A model generated the notes under the pieces. It did no database searches. It was not told the DNA's origin and was given only the letters and a program-made list of their open reading frames with translations. Below are positions 1-7,670 of a stretch of 64,000 nt of DNA, piece after piece (positions within the stretch are counted from its first letter, which is position 1; every line of letters starts with the position of its first letter). Origin of the DNA: Clostridia bacterium (lineage in GTDB: Bacteria; Bacillota; Clostridia; Oscillospirales; CAG-272); NCBI GenBank assembly GCA_017472255.1, contig JAFUQU010000037.1:124001-188000 (forward strand). The letters run 5' to 3'. The position numbers and the translations under genes are program-made.

Positions 1-1021
1 ACACATTCCCGGTGGGGGTGGCATAAATGCCCGAGCTGTAGAAATATTCCAGATTAATCAGGTTGGAGTGGGTGTAATAGCTGCTGACCGTCTCGGCGGG
101 GATGGCAGTTTCAAAGGTAAATTCGGTGAAGAATTCGCGGTTGAGGATGTAAAAGAGATTGAGCAGCTCAAATTCGTTGTTCAGCGGGTTTTCGGAGGCG
201 TTTTCCAGAATGGCGTTTTTCTTGTATTTATATGCGTCCTCACGGTACTCGATGATACGGACGGCAATGGCCGCCGCTTCACTCCGGGCCGCCGGACTGC
301 CGCCGTCGTAGATGCGCGTGTCGTCCGGCTGGAGATAGCCGCGCAGCAGATATTCATTGTAGGCCGTGCTGGCGTACATATCCGAGATATCGGTAAACGG
401 GTCGTCAATGCGGGAAGGCTCAATACCAAGGGCGAGAATCATCATCTTGGTCATCGCTGAACGGGTAATGAAATCGTCCGGGGAGAAGCCGGCGTCCAGA
501 TCGGCGTCGGTAATGATGCCATTGGCATAAGCGATGCTGATATACAGGGATGCCCAGCTTTCGGCATAGAGCTGTTCTTCGGGGACTTCTTCCAGATCCA
601 TCCCCGCGCTGATCATCAGGATTTTGATGAACTCCGCATTGGTGATCTGGTTATGCGGCAGAAAGCTGCCGTCGGGATAGCCGTTGATAATGCCCAGCGA
701 GGCGAGTTTGGTCACATCGGTATAGAACCAGTCGCTCTCGTTCACATCCGGGAAGGAGAGAATTTCTGGTTCAGCGGGCGTATCGTTTTCCGAAATATCG
801 GTATCGGGAGCCGGTTCGGTTTCGGCGGGAGGAGCAGGGGATTCCGCTTCCATCACAGGCAGAGAACCGGCGACGACTTCGGTCGTCTGGACGGCGGCCG
901 TGGTTTCCGATGTATATGTACGCAGCCCGCCCGATTGTGCGCTGACGGCGGGAATTCCCTGAAACAGGACAGCCAGCGCCCCGAGGGCGAACAACAGACG
1001 GATTTGGATTTTACGATTCAT
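1..1021 (-). CDS. S-layer homology (SLH) domain surface protein, 3' end outside window
   Basis: The reverse strand reads open from an ATG at 1021 to the left edge, giving about 340 residues with no stop. The N terminus (MNRKIQ, then a hydrophobic stretch ending near VSA-Q) is a secretion signal. A Thr/Pro/Glu-rich linker follows (about residues 30-85). Three SLH-type repeats follow, starting near FPDVNESDWFY, WASLYISIAYANGI and FTDISDMYASTAYNEY, each with the typical D-x-x-x-W/Y...G-I/Y...F-x-P...R/N-A-E pattern. SLH triplets usually anchor exported proteins to pyruvylated secondary cell-wall polymer. The C-terminal part is out of view, so the effector function is unknown. An SD-like GGAG lies about 8 nt before the ATG. 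Long ORFs on the opposite strand are shadows. Confidence 0.85.
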   Translation of the reverse strand, partial: MNRKIQIRLLFALGALAVLFQGIPAVSAQSGGLRTYTSETTAAVQTTEVVAGSLPVMEAESPAPPAETEPAPDTDISENDTPAEPEILSFPDVNESDWFYTDVTKLASLGIINGYPDGSFLPHNQITNAEFIKILMISAGMDLEEVPEEQLYAESWASLYISIAYANGIITDADLDAGFSPDDFITRSAMTKMMILALGIEPSRIDDPFTDISDMYASTAYNEYLLRGYLQPDDTRIYDGGSPAARSEAAAIAVRIIEYREDAYKYKKNAILENASENPLNNEFELLNLFYILNREFFTEFTFETAIPAETVSSYYTHSNLINLEYFYSSGIYATPTGNV

Positions 1022-1074
1022 GAAGTATCTCCGTTTTATACAATACCAATGGACAAAAATAATCTTATAAATAC

Positions 1075-1103
1075 ATTTTATCACACAAACAATTGTTTGT
1101 CAA
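1075..1103 (-). promoter_or_regulatory. Sigma-A promoter of the SLH gene with palindromic operator
   Basis: On the minus strand TTGACA (1103-1098) and TAAAAT (1080-1075) are 17 bp apart. The spacer and part of the -35 hold a perfect 16-bp palindrome, ACAAACAATTGTTTGT (1085-1100). That is a plausible repressor site; the regulator is unknown. Confidence 0.7.
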
Positions 1104-1205
1104 CCATTTGAGAGAAGGTCGCAATTATTTTACAAATGTGTGATAAATGTCTGGTTCATAACAATTTTATGAATGGCGCATGAATTTTTGTTTTCAATAT
1201 TTTCC

Positions 1206-1234
1206 TTGAAAAATTCCTCTGTCTGTGATATGAT
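1206..1234 (+). promoter_or_regulatory. Promoter of the thioesterase gene
   Basis: TTGAAA (1206-1211), 17-bp spacer, TATGAT (1229-1234), about 38 bp before the ATG at 1273. Confidence 0.6.
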
Positions 1235-1272
1235 ATTCATGCCAAAACCAATAAAAGCGAGGATAATCTGTT

Positions 1273-1686
1273 ATGAACCCTTATGTTCACAAGGTAGACT
1301 ATTACGAAACCGATAAGATGGGCATTACCCATCATTCCAACTATATCCGCTGGTTTGAGTCGGCGCGCATCGACTTCCTCGACCAGCTTGGCATCAGCTT
1401 CGCGGCGCTGGAGGATAGCGGGCTGGGAAGCCCGGTGCTGTCGGTGTCCTGTGAGTATCGGTCGCCCGCCCGCTTCGGCGATACGGTGCAGGTAGCTGTG
1501 AAGCTGATGGAATGCGGCGGCATCCGTTTCCGGTTCGCTTACGCGGTGACGCTGCCCGACGGCACGCTGGCGGCGGAGGGAGAAACGTCGCACTGCTTTG
1601 TGAATAGCGAGGGACGTCCCGTGGCTCTGCGCCGGGCGAACCCCGAGCTGTACGCCTTGATGCTGGAGCAGGTGGTGAAAGAATAA
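1273..1686 (+). CDS. Acyl-CoA thioesterase, hotdog fold (YbgC/4HBT family)
   Basis: The 137-residue product is full length for the 4-hydroxybenzoyl-CoA thioesterase family. The N-terminal block YYETDKMGITHHSNYIRWFE matches the family signature, and Asp14 is in the place of the catalytic aspartate. The rest fits one hotdog domain, with YRSPARFGD and ETSHCFV in the usual beta strands. These cytosolic enzymes hydrolyse acyl-CoA thioesters; the substrate cannot be told from sequence. The gene is monocistronic, with its own promoter upstream and a terminator just after the stop. GAGGAT precedes the ATG. Confidence 0.85.
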   Translation: MNPYVHKVDYYETDKMGITHHSNYIRWFESARIDFLDQLGISFAALEDSGLGSPVLSVSCEYRSPARFGDTVQVAVKLMECGGIRFRFAYAVTLPDGTLAAEGETSHCFVNSEGRPVALRRANPELYALMLEQVVKE

Positions 1687-1690
1687 AATC

Positions 1691-1720
1691 AAATCCCGTC
1701 GGAATACCCGGCGGGATTTT
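1691..1720. terminator. Bidirectional intrinsic terminator
   Basis: AAATCCCGTCGG and CCGGCGGGATTT pair around a short loop and are followed by TTTTCTATT. It separates the thioesterase from the convergent ABC operon. Confidence 0.75.
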
Positions 1721-1730
1721 CTATTAGCGT

Positions 1731-2561
1731 TTAGAGCACCTTGGATAAAAATTCGCGGGTGCGGGGATGCTGGGGATTGGCAAAGAATTCGGCGGGAGCA
1801 TTTTCCTCCAGAATATAGCCGCCGTCCATGAACAGGATGCGGGAGCCTACTTCTCTGGCGAAGCCCATCTCATGGGTGACAACCACCATCGTCATGCCCT
1901 CGTTCGCCAGCTCCTTCATCAGATCAAGCACCTCGCCCACCATTTCCGGGTCAAGGGCGCTGGTCGGTTCGTCAAAAAGCATAACCTCCGGGTTCATGGC
2001 AAGCGCACGCACAATGGCTACACGCTGCTTCTGACCGCCGGAAAGGGTGGAGGGATAGACGTCCGCCTTGTCCTCCAGTCCGATGCGTCTGAGCAGGCTG
2101 AGCGCCTTTTCGCGAGCCTCGGCTTTAATCTGCTGCTCGGTGGCGGTAATTTCAATCTTTGCCTGCTTTTTATCCTTGCCGCGCAGCAGATTGGTCAGCG
2201 GAAGGAAGAAGTTGTGCCGTTTCGCGCGGCGCAGGTCGGACACGCCAATTTTCACCGGCGCCAGCATGATGTTCTGGATCACCGTTTTGTTGTTGAACAG
2301 GTTGAACTGCTGGAATACCATGCCCATCTTGCGGCGGTGAATGTTGATGTCAACCTTCATGTCTGCAATGTTCACATTGTGGAAAATGATCTGTCCGCCG
2401 GTGGGATCTTCCATGCAGTTGAGGCAGCGCAGAAAAGTGCTCTTACCGCTGCCCGACGGACCGATGACGCACACGATGTCGCCCTTGTTAATGGTCACGT
2501 TAATGCCCTTGAGCACCTCAAGGCTTCCGAAGCTCTTTTTCAGGTCAATTACGTCGATCAC
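1731..2561 (-). CDS. Polar amino-acid ABC transporter ATP-binding protein with central insertion
   Basis: This is a GlnQ/ArtP-type nucleotide-binding subunit that powers import of a polar amino acid. Visible motifs are Walker [10 protein letters not shown] (near residue 34), the Q-loop in VFQQFNLF, signature LSGGQKQR, Walker [14 protein letters not shown] and the switch histidine in VVTHEMGFA. At 276 residues it exceeds the usual ~240. The excess is a basic, Lys/Arg-rich insertion of about 37 residues (roughly 104-145) between LAPVK and the helix leading to the signature, inside the helical subdomain. The gene overlaps the permease gene by 17 nt, so the two are translationally coupled in the order binding protein, permease, ATPase. 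Confidence 0.93.
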   Translation of the reverse strand: MIDVIDLKKSFGSLEVLKGINVTINKGDIVCVIGPSGSGKSTFLRCLNCMEDPTGGQIIFHNVNIADMKVDINIHRRKMGMVFQQFNLFNNKTVIQNIMLAPVKIGVSDLRRAKRHNFFLPLTNLLRGKDKKQAKIEITATEQQIKAEAREKALSLLRRIGLEDKADVYPSTLSGGQKQRVAIVRALAMNPEVMLFDEPTSALDPEMVGEVLDLMKELANEGMTMVVVTHEMGFAREVGSRILFMDGGYILEENAPAEFFANPQHPRTREFLSKVL

Positions 2562-3345
2562 TCTTCTTCAGCCCCCTTTCCATCAGCTTGATGCCCAGCG
2601 TGATCAGCATGATAATCACAATATAAATCATGGCCATGACCAGATACGGCACCATGAACTCGTAGGAGTTCGAACCGATCATATTAAACGCCACATACAG
2701 GTCAGCCGCACCAACGAAGGATACGACCGAGGTTTCCTTGATCAGCGTGATGAACTCATTACCCAGCGTGGGCAGGATATTTTTCACCGCCTGCGGAATG
2801 ACGATGTTCAACATGGTTGTGGGAAAGGACAGACCCACGGCTCGTCCGGCCTCCATCTGACCGCCATCCACCGACTGAATGCCCGCGCGCATGATTTCGG
2901 ATATGTACGCGCCGCTGTTCAGACCGAATACCAGAATCGATACGTTGACGCCGGACATATTGATGCCCATCAACGGAAGCATAACGTAGTAGAACAGCAG
3001 CAGCTGCACCACCATAGGCGTGCCCCGGAAGAAGCCCACATAGAAGGAGCAGATGCCGTTGAGCACACGGGGGAGCAGCTTGTATTTCGGGATGACCCGG
3101 ACGGTGGCGATCAGCGTGCCGATGACGATACCGATTACCAGACCCAGAATCGCGATGGTTGCCGTATTGCGCAAACCCTCCAGAACCTTGACATAGCCGC
3201 CGCTGTTGATCAGCACGTCAAGGAATCTGAGCACCTTTTTATTGTCTTTGAGAAGATAGCAGATCATCGCAAGCAGTGCGATGCCCAGCACCGCCAGAAT
3301 GATATACAGTGCAATTCTTCTTCCTTTTTTATTGGAATTTTCCAT
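2545..3345 (-). CDS. Polar amino-acid ABC transporter permease (HisM/GlnP type)
   Basis: The 266-residue membrane protein has an N-terminal membrane helix (about 12-32) and a HisMQ-type permease core with roughly five further helices. The EAA-type coupling loop reads [10 protein letters not shown]...[18 protein letters not shown]. It forms the transmembrane channel for the adjacent ATPase and the lipoprotein encoded upstream. The last 17 nt overlap the ATPase gene. A 74-bp gap with a strong hairpin separates it from the binding-protein gene, which may set a higher dose of the latter. Confidence 0.92.
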   Translation of the reverse strand: MENSNKKGRRIALYIILAVLGIALLAMICYLLKDNKKVLRFLDVLINSGGYVKVLEGLRNTATIAILGLVIGIVIGTLIATVRVIPKYKLLPRVLNGICSFYVGFFRGTPMVVQLLLFYYVMLPLMGINMSGVNVSILVFGLNSGAYISEIMRAGIQSVDGGQMEAGRAVGLSFPTTMLNIVIPQAVKNILPTLGNEFITLIKETSVVSFVGAADLYVAFNMIGSNSYEFMVPYLVMAMIYIVIIMLITLGIKLMERGLKKSDRRN

Positions 3346-3362
3346 TATACCTCATTGAAACC

Positions 3363-3393
3363 GCTGCTCTCCCGCAGAACACGGAAGAGCAGC
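3363..3393 (-). other. Intercistronic mRNA hairpin between binding protein and permease
   Basis: GCTGCTCT and AGAGCAGC plus four inner pairs give a 12-bp stem with a 7-nt loop. No U-run follows on the transcribed strand, so it looks like a stabiliser or partial processing site rather than a terminator. Confidence 0.5.
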
Positions 3394-3419
3394 CGGATAT
3401 GGTTATGTGAACGTACGAA

Positions 3420-4262
3420 TCAGCCCAGCTCGTTGTAAGCATCGGCGATGCACTGTGCGGGCGCGGAGTCGATGATGACGTAGTTGATGTTGCCGTTGAT
3501 CATATCCTGAACAGCCATCGAACCGTTCTTATAACCTTTGCACTCAACAGCGAAGCCGTCAAATTCCCATTCCTCGTCGCCCTGTACATAGAGCTGACCG
3601 GTGGTGCCGTTCTGTACGCCAATCTTGGTGGTGGCATCAAAACCGTTAAGGATTGCTTCCACGGAAGCGGCGTCGGTGCAGCCGTCAAAGGTGGTATCGT
3701 CAGCCTTGACGATGAGCTTCTGGGATGCGCTGTAGTAGGATTCCGAGAAGGTTACATACTCCTCGCGGTCGGGCTTCACAGTCAGACCGGCCATGGCGAT
3801 GTCGCACTTCTGCTGACCGACGGACAGGCAGACTGCGTCAAAGTCCATGTTGCTGATAACCAGCTCCATGCCCAGTTCCTGTGCGAGCAGAGCGGCGATT
3901 TCCATATCGATGCCCAGATAGCTTTCGCCGTCCATATACTCGAAAGGCTCAAAGGCTGCGTTGGTAGCCACGACCAGCTGATCCTTGGAGCTGTCCAGCT
4001 TGGCGGAGGTTACGGGAGAGGGAGTGCCATCGCCGAAATATTTGTTGCAGATTTCGTCGAAGGTACCGTTATCCTTGATTTTCTTGATGAAGGCGTTTAC
4101 CTTCTCCAGCAGTTCGGGCTGGGTTTTGTCAACGCCGAAGGCGTATTCTTCCTGAGTCAGTTCGATTTCAATAACCTTGACCTTTGCTTCTTTGCTGCCG
4201 CAGGATGCGCAGATCATAACCAGCATCAGTGCTGCGAGAGCGAGTGCGAGAAATTTCTTCAT
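3420..4262 (-). CDS. Amino-acid ABC transporter substrate-binding lipoprotein, apparently circularly permuted
   Basis: From the ATG at 4262 the product has 280 residues: a lipoprotein signal with lipobox MICAS-C, then a family-3 (SBP_bac_3) binding domain. The segment EEYAFGVDK...LLEKVNAFIKKIK...GTFDEICNKYFGDG sits directly after the signal. In HisJ/GlnH-type proteins the equivalent segment is the C-terminal end. The usual mature start (DQLVVATNAAFEPFEY) comes only after it, and the protein stops right after YVIIDSAPAQ. The order therefore looks permuted, with termini in a different loop. A longer in-frame start exists at 4370, but AAGGAG before 4262 and the signal peptide favour the shorter form. 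Confidence 0.9.
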   Translation of the reverse strand: MKKFLALALAALMLVMICASCGSKEAKVKVIEIELTQEEYAFGVDKTQPELLEKVNAFIKKIKDNGTFDEICNKYFGDGTPSPVTSAKLDSSKDQLVVATNAAFEPFEYMDGESYLGIDMEIAALLAQELGMELVISNMDFDAVCLSVGQQKCDIAMAGLTVKPDREEYVTFSESYYSASQKLIVKADDTTFDGCTDAASVEAILNGFDATTKIGVQNGTTGQLYVQGDEEWEFDGFAVECKGYKNGSMAVQDMINGNINYVIIDSAPAQCIADAYNELG

Positions 4263-4324
4263 GATGATTGTACTCCTTCTGTAAATGATTTTGAAGACGT
4301 CAGCTAAACTTATTGCTGTATAAT

Positions 4325-4353
4325 ATCTTACACCAAAATGTATAAAAAAGCAA
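4325..4353 (-). promoter_or_regulatory. Promoter of the amino-acid ABC operon
   Basis: Minus-strand TTGCTT (4353-4348), 17-bp spacer, TAAGAT (4330-4325). Confidence 0.5.
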
Positions 4354-4375
4354 TAGTTAATCTGTATCAAATCGT

Positions 4376-5851
4376 TTATATTTCGATACGATATTTTGTA
4401 CCCTTGGGAATATCCTCAAGAATGACGCCTTTCTCAGCCAGATCGGCGCGGATTTTATCGGCAGTGGCGTAATCCTTCGCCTTCTTGGCGGCGGCGCGCT
4501 GCTTGATGGCTTCCTCGATTTCAGCGATGACAGCGGCGTCGGCGTCGCCCGATTCGCGGATGATGGCATAGTCGCCCGATTGTGCGGCGGGAGCGGCGGC
4601 TGCGACCTCACGGCGCTTGACGTCAGCCTTGGCAATCAGATCAAGCCCCAGCACCCTGTCGAAATCACCAATGACGGTCAGCTTGGTTTTATCGTTGGTC
4701 TTGTATTTCAGCACATCGTAGACCGCGGTAATGGCCAGCGCGGTGTTGAGATCGTTGCCCAGCGCGTCAAGGAATTTCACTTTCAGTTCGTCGAAGGCGG
4801 CGGTATCAATTTCGTCGGCATCGTCCGGCTTCAGGGCGGCGATCTTTGCGATCAGCTTGTTGTAGGTGATCACGGCGTTGTCGAGGTTTTCCCAGCTGAA
4901 TACCAGATTCTTGCGGTAGTGGGACTGGAGGCAGAACAGGCGGTAAACCAGTGGATCGTAGCCCTTTTCCTCAAGCAGCGAGACGGTGAGAAACTCGCCT
5001 TTGGACTTGGACATCTTGCCCGAGTTGGTGTTCAGGTGATGGATGTGTACCCAGTAATTGCACCACTTGTGACCGAGATAGGATTCGGACTGAGCGATTT
5101 CGTTGGTATGGTGGGGGAATGCGTTGTCGATGCCGCCGCAGTGGATGTCCAGATCTTCGCCCAAATGCTTCATGGAAATGCCCGAGCACTCGATGTGCCA
5201 GCCGGGGTAGCCTACGCCCCAGGGCGAATCCCATTTCAGCGCCTGATCCTCAAACTTCGACTTGGTAAACCAGAGCACGAAGTCGTTCTTGTTGCGCTTG
5301 TTGGCGTCCTCTTCCACGCCCTCGCGCACGCCCACGGCCAGATCCTCCTCGTCGTGATCGTTGAAGATGTAATACTGCTTTAATTTGGATACGTCAAAGT
5401 AGATATTTCCGCCCGCCGCGTAAGCATAACCCTTCTCGATCAGCGTTTCAATGATGTGGATGTAGTCGGCGATGCAATTGGTGGCAGGCTCCACCACGTC
5501 GGGACGCTTAATGTTCAGCTTGCGGCAGTCCTCGAAAAAGGCGTCGGTGTAGAATTTGGCGATCTCCATGACCGACTTGTTTTCACGCTTTGCGCCCTTG
5601 AGCATCTTGTCCTCGCCGGTGTCCGCGTCGGATGCCAGATGACCCACGTCGGTGATGTTCATGACACGCTTCACATTGTAACCGCTGTAGCGCAGAGCCT
5701 TCTCCAGAATATCCTCCATGATGTAGGAACGCAGGTTGCCGATGTGGGCATAGTGGTAGACCGTAGGACCACAGGTGTACATCTTCACCAGGTTCGGGTC
5801 GTTGGGAACAAATTCTTCTCTCTGTCGGGTTGCGGTGTTGTAGAGTTTCAT
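4376..5851 (-). CDS. cysS: Cysteinyl-tRNA synthetase
   Basis: This 491-residue class I synthetase charges tRNA-Cys with cysteine. TCGPTVYHYAHIGN carries the HIGH motif and an N-terminal zinc cysteine. GYPGWHIECSGIS and HCGGIDNAFPHHTNE hold the remaining zinc ligands, and GKMSKSKGEF is the KMSKS loop. The C-terminal part contains the DALR helical bundle (about 340-400), an Ala-rich linker and a basic tail. Its ATG overlaps the stop of cysE by 4 nt (5848-5851), so the two genes form one T-box-controlled operon that matches cysteine synthesis to its use in translation. Confidence 0.97.
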   Translation of the reverse strand: MKLYNTATRQREEFVPNDPNLVKMYTCGPTVYHYAHIGNLRSYIMEDILEKALRYSGYNVKRVMNITDVGHLASDADTGEDKMLKGAKRENKSVMEIAKFYTDAFFEDCRKLNIKRPDVVEPATNCIADYIHIIETLIEKGYAYAAGGNIYFDVSKLKQYYIFNDHDEEDLAVGVREGVEEDANKRNKNDFVLWFTKSKFEDQALKWDSPWGVGYPGWHIECSGISMKHLGEDLDIHCGGIDNAFPHHTNEIAQSESYLGHKWCNYWVHIHHLNTNSGKMSKSKGEFLTVSLLEEKGYDPLVYRLFCLQSHYRKNLVFSWENLDNAVITYNKLIAKIAALKPDDADEIDTAAFDELKVKFLDALGNDLNTALAITAVYDVLKYKTNDKTKLTVIGDFDRVLGLDLIAKADVKRREVAAAAPAAQSGDYAIIRESGDADAAVIAEIEEAIKQRAAAKKAKDYATADKIRADLAEKGVILEDIPKGTKYRIEI

Positions 5852-6561
5852 TCGGTTTTATCTCCTTCGGATGCTTCTTTTTCCTTTAATTTTTCTTCCA
5901 GCTGTTCCAGCCGGATATTCAGTCTGCACAGCTCCTGCGCCACCGGGTCGGGAATATGCACCTGATCCAGATCGCCCACCTTTTTGCCGCTGGTGCGAAC
6001 CACGCGGGCGGGAATGCCCACGGCAGTGGAATCGGCGGGAATTTCGTTGAGGACGACGGCGTTGGCTGCTATTTTTGCGTTATCGCCCACCTTGAAGGGG
6101 CCGAGCACCTTGGCGCCTGAACCGACCATCACATTATTGCCCAGCGTAGGATGACGTTTACCCACGTGCTTGCCGGTACCGCCCAGGGTCACACCCTGAT
6201 AGATGGTACAGTTGTCGCCGATCTCGGCGGTTTCGCCGATGACAACGGCGCTGCCGTGGTCGATGAACAGCCCCTTGCCGATCTTGGCGCCGGGGTGGAT
6301 TTCGATGCCGGTGAGGAAGCGCGCGCCCTGGCTGACCATACGGGCGGCGAAACGCTTGTCGTGTGTGTAGAGCGCGTGGGACAGACGATAGGCCAGCACC
6401 GCGTGGAAGCCCGAGTAGAGCAGGGCAACTTCCAGATTGCTGGTGGCGGCAGGATCACGCTCGCGGATTACTTTTATGTCGTTGGCGATTTCGTTTTTCG
6501 CGGTTATCAGATTGTTTTTGATCTGATCAAGATCAACGTTGATATTGAATTTGAGCTGCAT
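5848..6561 (-). CDS. cysE: Serine O-acetyltransferase
   Basis: The enzyme acetylates L-serine with acetyl-CoA, the first step of cysteine synthesis. After an N-terminal helical part, the left-handed beta-helix runs from about IEIHPGAKIGKGLFIDHGSAVVIGE to VVLNEIPADSTAVGIPARVV, with the catalytic histidine in IDHGSA. A charged coiled tail (LEQLEEKLKEKE) ends the protein. I chose the ATG at 6561 because GGAGG lies 7 nt upstream. The in-frame ATG at 6567 is too close to that site, and the longer reading frame to 6618 runs into the T-box terminator. The product has 237 residues and overlaps cysS by 4 nt. Confidence 0.95.
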   Translation of the reverse strand: MQLKFNINVDLDQIKNNLITAKNEIANDIKVIRERDPAATSNLEVALLYSGFHAVLAYRLSHALYTHDKRFAARMVSQGARFLTGIEIHPGAKIGKGLFIDHGSAVVIGETAEIGDNCTIYQGVTLGGTGKHVGKRHPTLGNNVMVGSGAKVLGPFKVGDNAKIAANAVVLNEIPADSTAVGIPARVVRTSGKKVGDLDQVHIPDPVAQELCRLNIRLEQLEEKLKEKEASEGDKTE

Positions 6562-6585
6562 ATGCATACCTCCGAAAAATAATGA

Positions 6586-6850
6586 AAAAGCCGCCCTGAC
6601 CCGGCAAGACCGGATCATAAAGGCGACAGGCGCGGTTCCACTTTATGTTTCACTCTCGGGATACAGTGGCAGACCGCATATATCCTGCCTCTGTAACGGG
6701 AAGCTCCCGTGCCGGGCTAACAAAACGCTCACCCGACCGGCTCACGGACGCACTTTTACCACAGCCGCCGATACGCGCTCACAGCACCCACCATGTGGGG
6801 CGCGTTTCTCTGGAATCGGCACATACGGCATCCTTCCGCTCATAGCCTTT
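6586..6850 (-). promoter_or_regulatory. T-box leader, cysteine specifier, controlling cysE-cysS
   Basis: On the minus strand this leader shows the T-box hallmarks. An AGAGA element and a distal GGTGCTGTGAG element lie in stem I. The 3' side of the specifier loop reads AAAAG-TGC-GTCC, with the Cys codon TGC at 6752-6750. The T-box sequence AAAGTGGAACCGCG is at 6644-6631. A terminator stem (about 6628-6591) is followed by TTTTT. Uncharged tRNA-Cys is expected to pair with the specifier and the T-box bulge and so block termination. Both downstream genes concern cysteine, which agrees with the specifier. This also accounts for most of the 429-bp gap between cysE and the next gene. Confidence 0.93.
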
Positions 6851-6862
6851 GTCTATACCTAT

Positions 6863-6891
6863 ATTATATTACATCCGCGCCGATTTGTAAA
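6863..6891 (-). promoter_or_regulatory. Promoter of the T-box/cysE-cysS operon
   Basis: Minus-strand TTTACA (6891-6886), 17-bp spacer, TATAAT (6868-6863), just upstream of the T-box leader. Confidence 0.75.
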
Positions 6892-6932
6892 CACCTTTTT
6901 GAAAATTTGTCGAAAAAATTTCTGTGGGATGG

Positions 6933-6961
6933 TTGCAATTGGACGCCGGGTAGTGTATAAT
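6933..6961 (+). promoter_or_regulatory. Promoter of the CBM9-like gene
   Basis: TTGCAA (6933-6938), 17-bp spacer, TATAAT (6956-6961), followed by TTGGAGG before the ATG at 6991. Confidence 0.75.
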
Positions 6962-6990
6962 GGTTAAAATATCAGTTTTGGAGGTACCAA

Positions 6991-7620
6991 ATGAAAACCC
7001 TTAACGTAAAAATTCTTTCCTCCGCCGATATCGACTGGGCGGCGCAGGAGAAGGCGCTCATCGATATTTACAAATGGGGCGGCAGCTTCCAGCCCGAGGC
7101 ATGGGGGCAGGTGGCTTACGTGAAGACCGGGGACGAGAAGGAGGGCGTCTACGTCCACTTTTTCTGCGCAGAAGCCAATCCCCGCGCCATCTATCACAAG
7201 CACAACGAGCCGGTGTTCAAGGATTCCTGCATGGAATTCTTCTTCACGATGAACGATCCGGATAAGTCCGCCAACGGTTACATCAACATCGAGTCCAACT
7301 CCGATCCCACCACGCTGATTGCTTACGGGCACGACCGCTATGACCGCACGCCCATCATGGATATGGGCATCAAGCCCTTTGCGCTGACATCGAATAAGAC
7401 CGACAGCACGTGGGAGCTGTTTGAATTTGTTCCGCTGGCGGTGCTGCAAAAGGTTTTCGGCATTACCGAGGTGAATGAGCAGACGGTGTTCAAGGCCAAT
7501 TTGTATAAGTGCGGCGGAGACCATCAGGTGCTGCCCTATGGCTCCTGGGCGGAAATTGACTCGCCCACGCCCGACTTCCACCGCCCCGAATTTTTTGGCG
7601 AGCTGAAGCTGGTTAAATAA
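6991..7620 (+). CDS. Carbohydrate-binding family 9-like protein
   Basis: This 209-residue protein resembles the stand-alone CBM9-like beta-sandwich group. Characteristic stretches are VYVHFFCAEANPRAIYHKHNEPVFKDSCMEFFF and GYINIESNSDPTT, typical of the ligand face. There is no signal peptide and no catalytic domain in view, so it may be cytosolic or leave by a non-classical route. The function is unknown beyond likely carbohydrate contact. It is monocistronic with its own promoter. It converges on a GH43-like gene across a shared terminator, which fits a saccharide-use neighbourhood. GGAGG lies 7 nt before the ATG. Confidence 0.75.
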   Translation: MKTLNVKILSSADIDWAAQEKALIDIYKWGGSFQPEAWGQVAYVKTGDEKEGVYVHFFCAEANPRAIYHKHNEPVFKDSCMEFFFTMNDPDKSANGYINIESNSDPTTLIAYGHDRYDRTPIMDMGIKPFALTSNKTDSTWELFEFVPLAVLQKVFGITEVNEQTVFKANLYKCGGDHQVLPYGSWAEIDSPTPDFHRPEFFGELKLVK

Positions 7621-7630
7621 GAATAAGACG

Positions 7631-7660
7631 GCAGACGGTGAGCGAACGCTCACCGTCTGC
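7631..7660. terminator. Bidirectional intrinsic terminator
   Basis: GCAGACGGTGAGC and GCTCACCGTCTGC form a perfect 13-bp stem with a 4-nt loop between convergent genes. T-rich sequence follows on the plus side. Confidence 0.8.
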
Positions 7661-7670
7661 TGATCTTTTA

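Noticed and set aside
2341..3438. 365-codon plus-strand frame over the ABC permease genes
   Set aside because: His/Gln-rich reading typical of antisense to membrane-protein codons; the minus strand is clearly coding.
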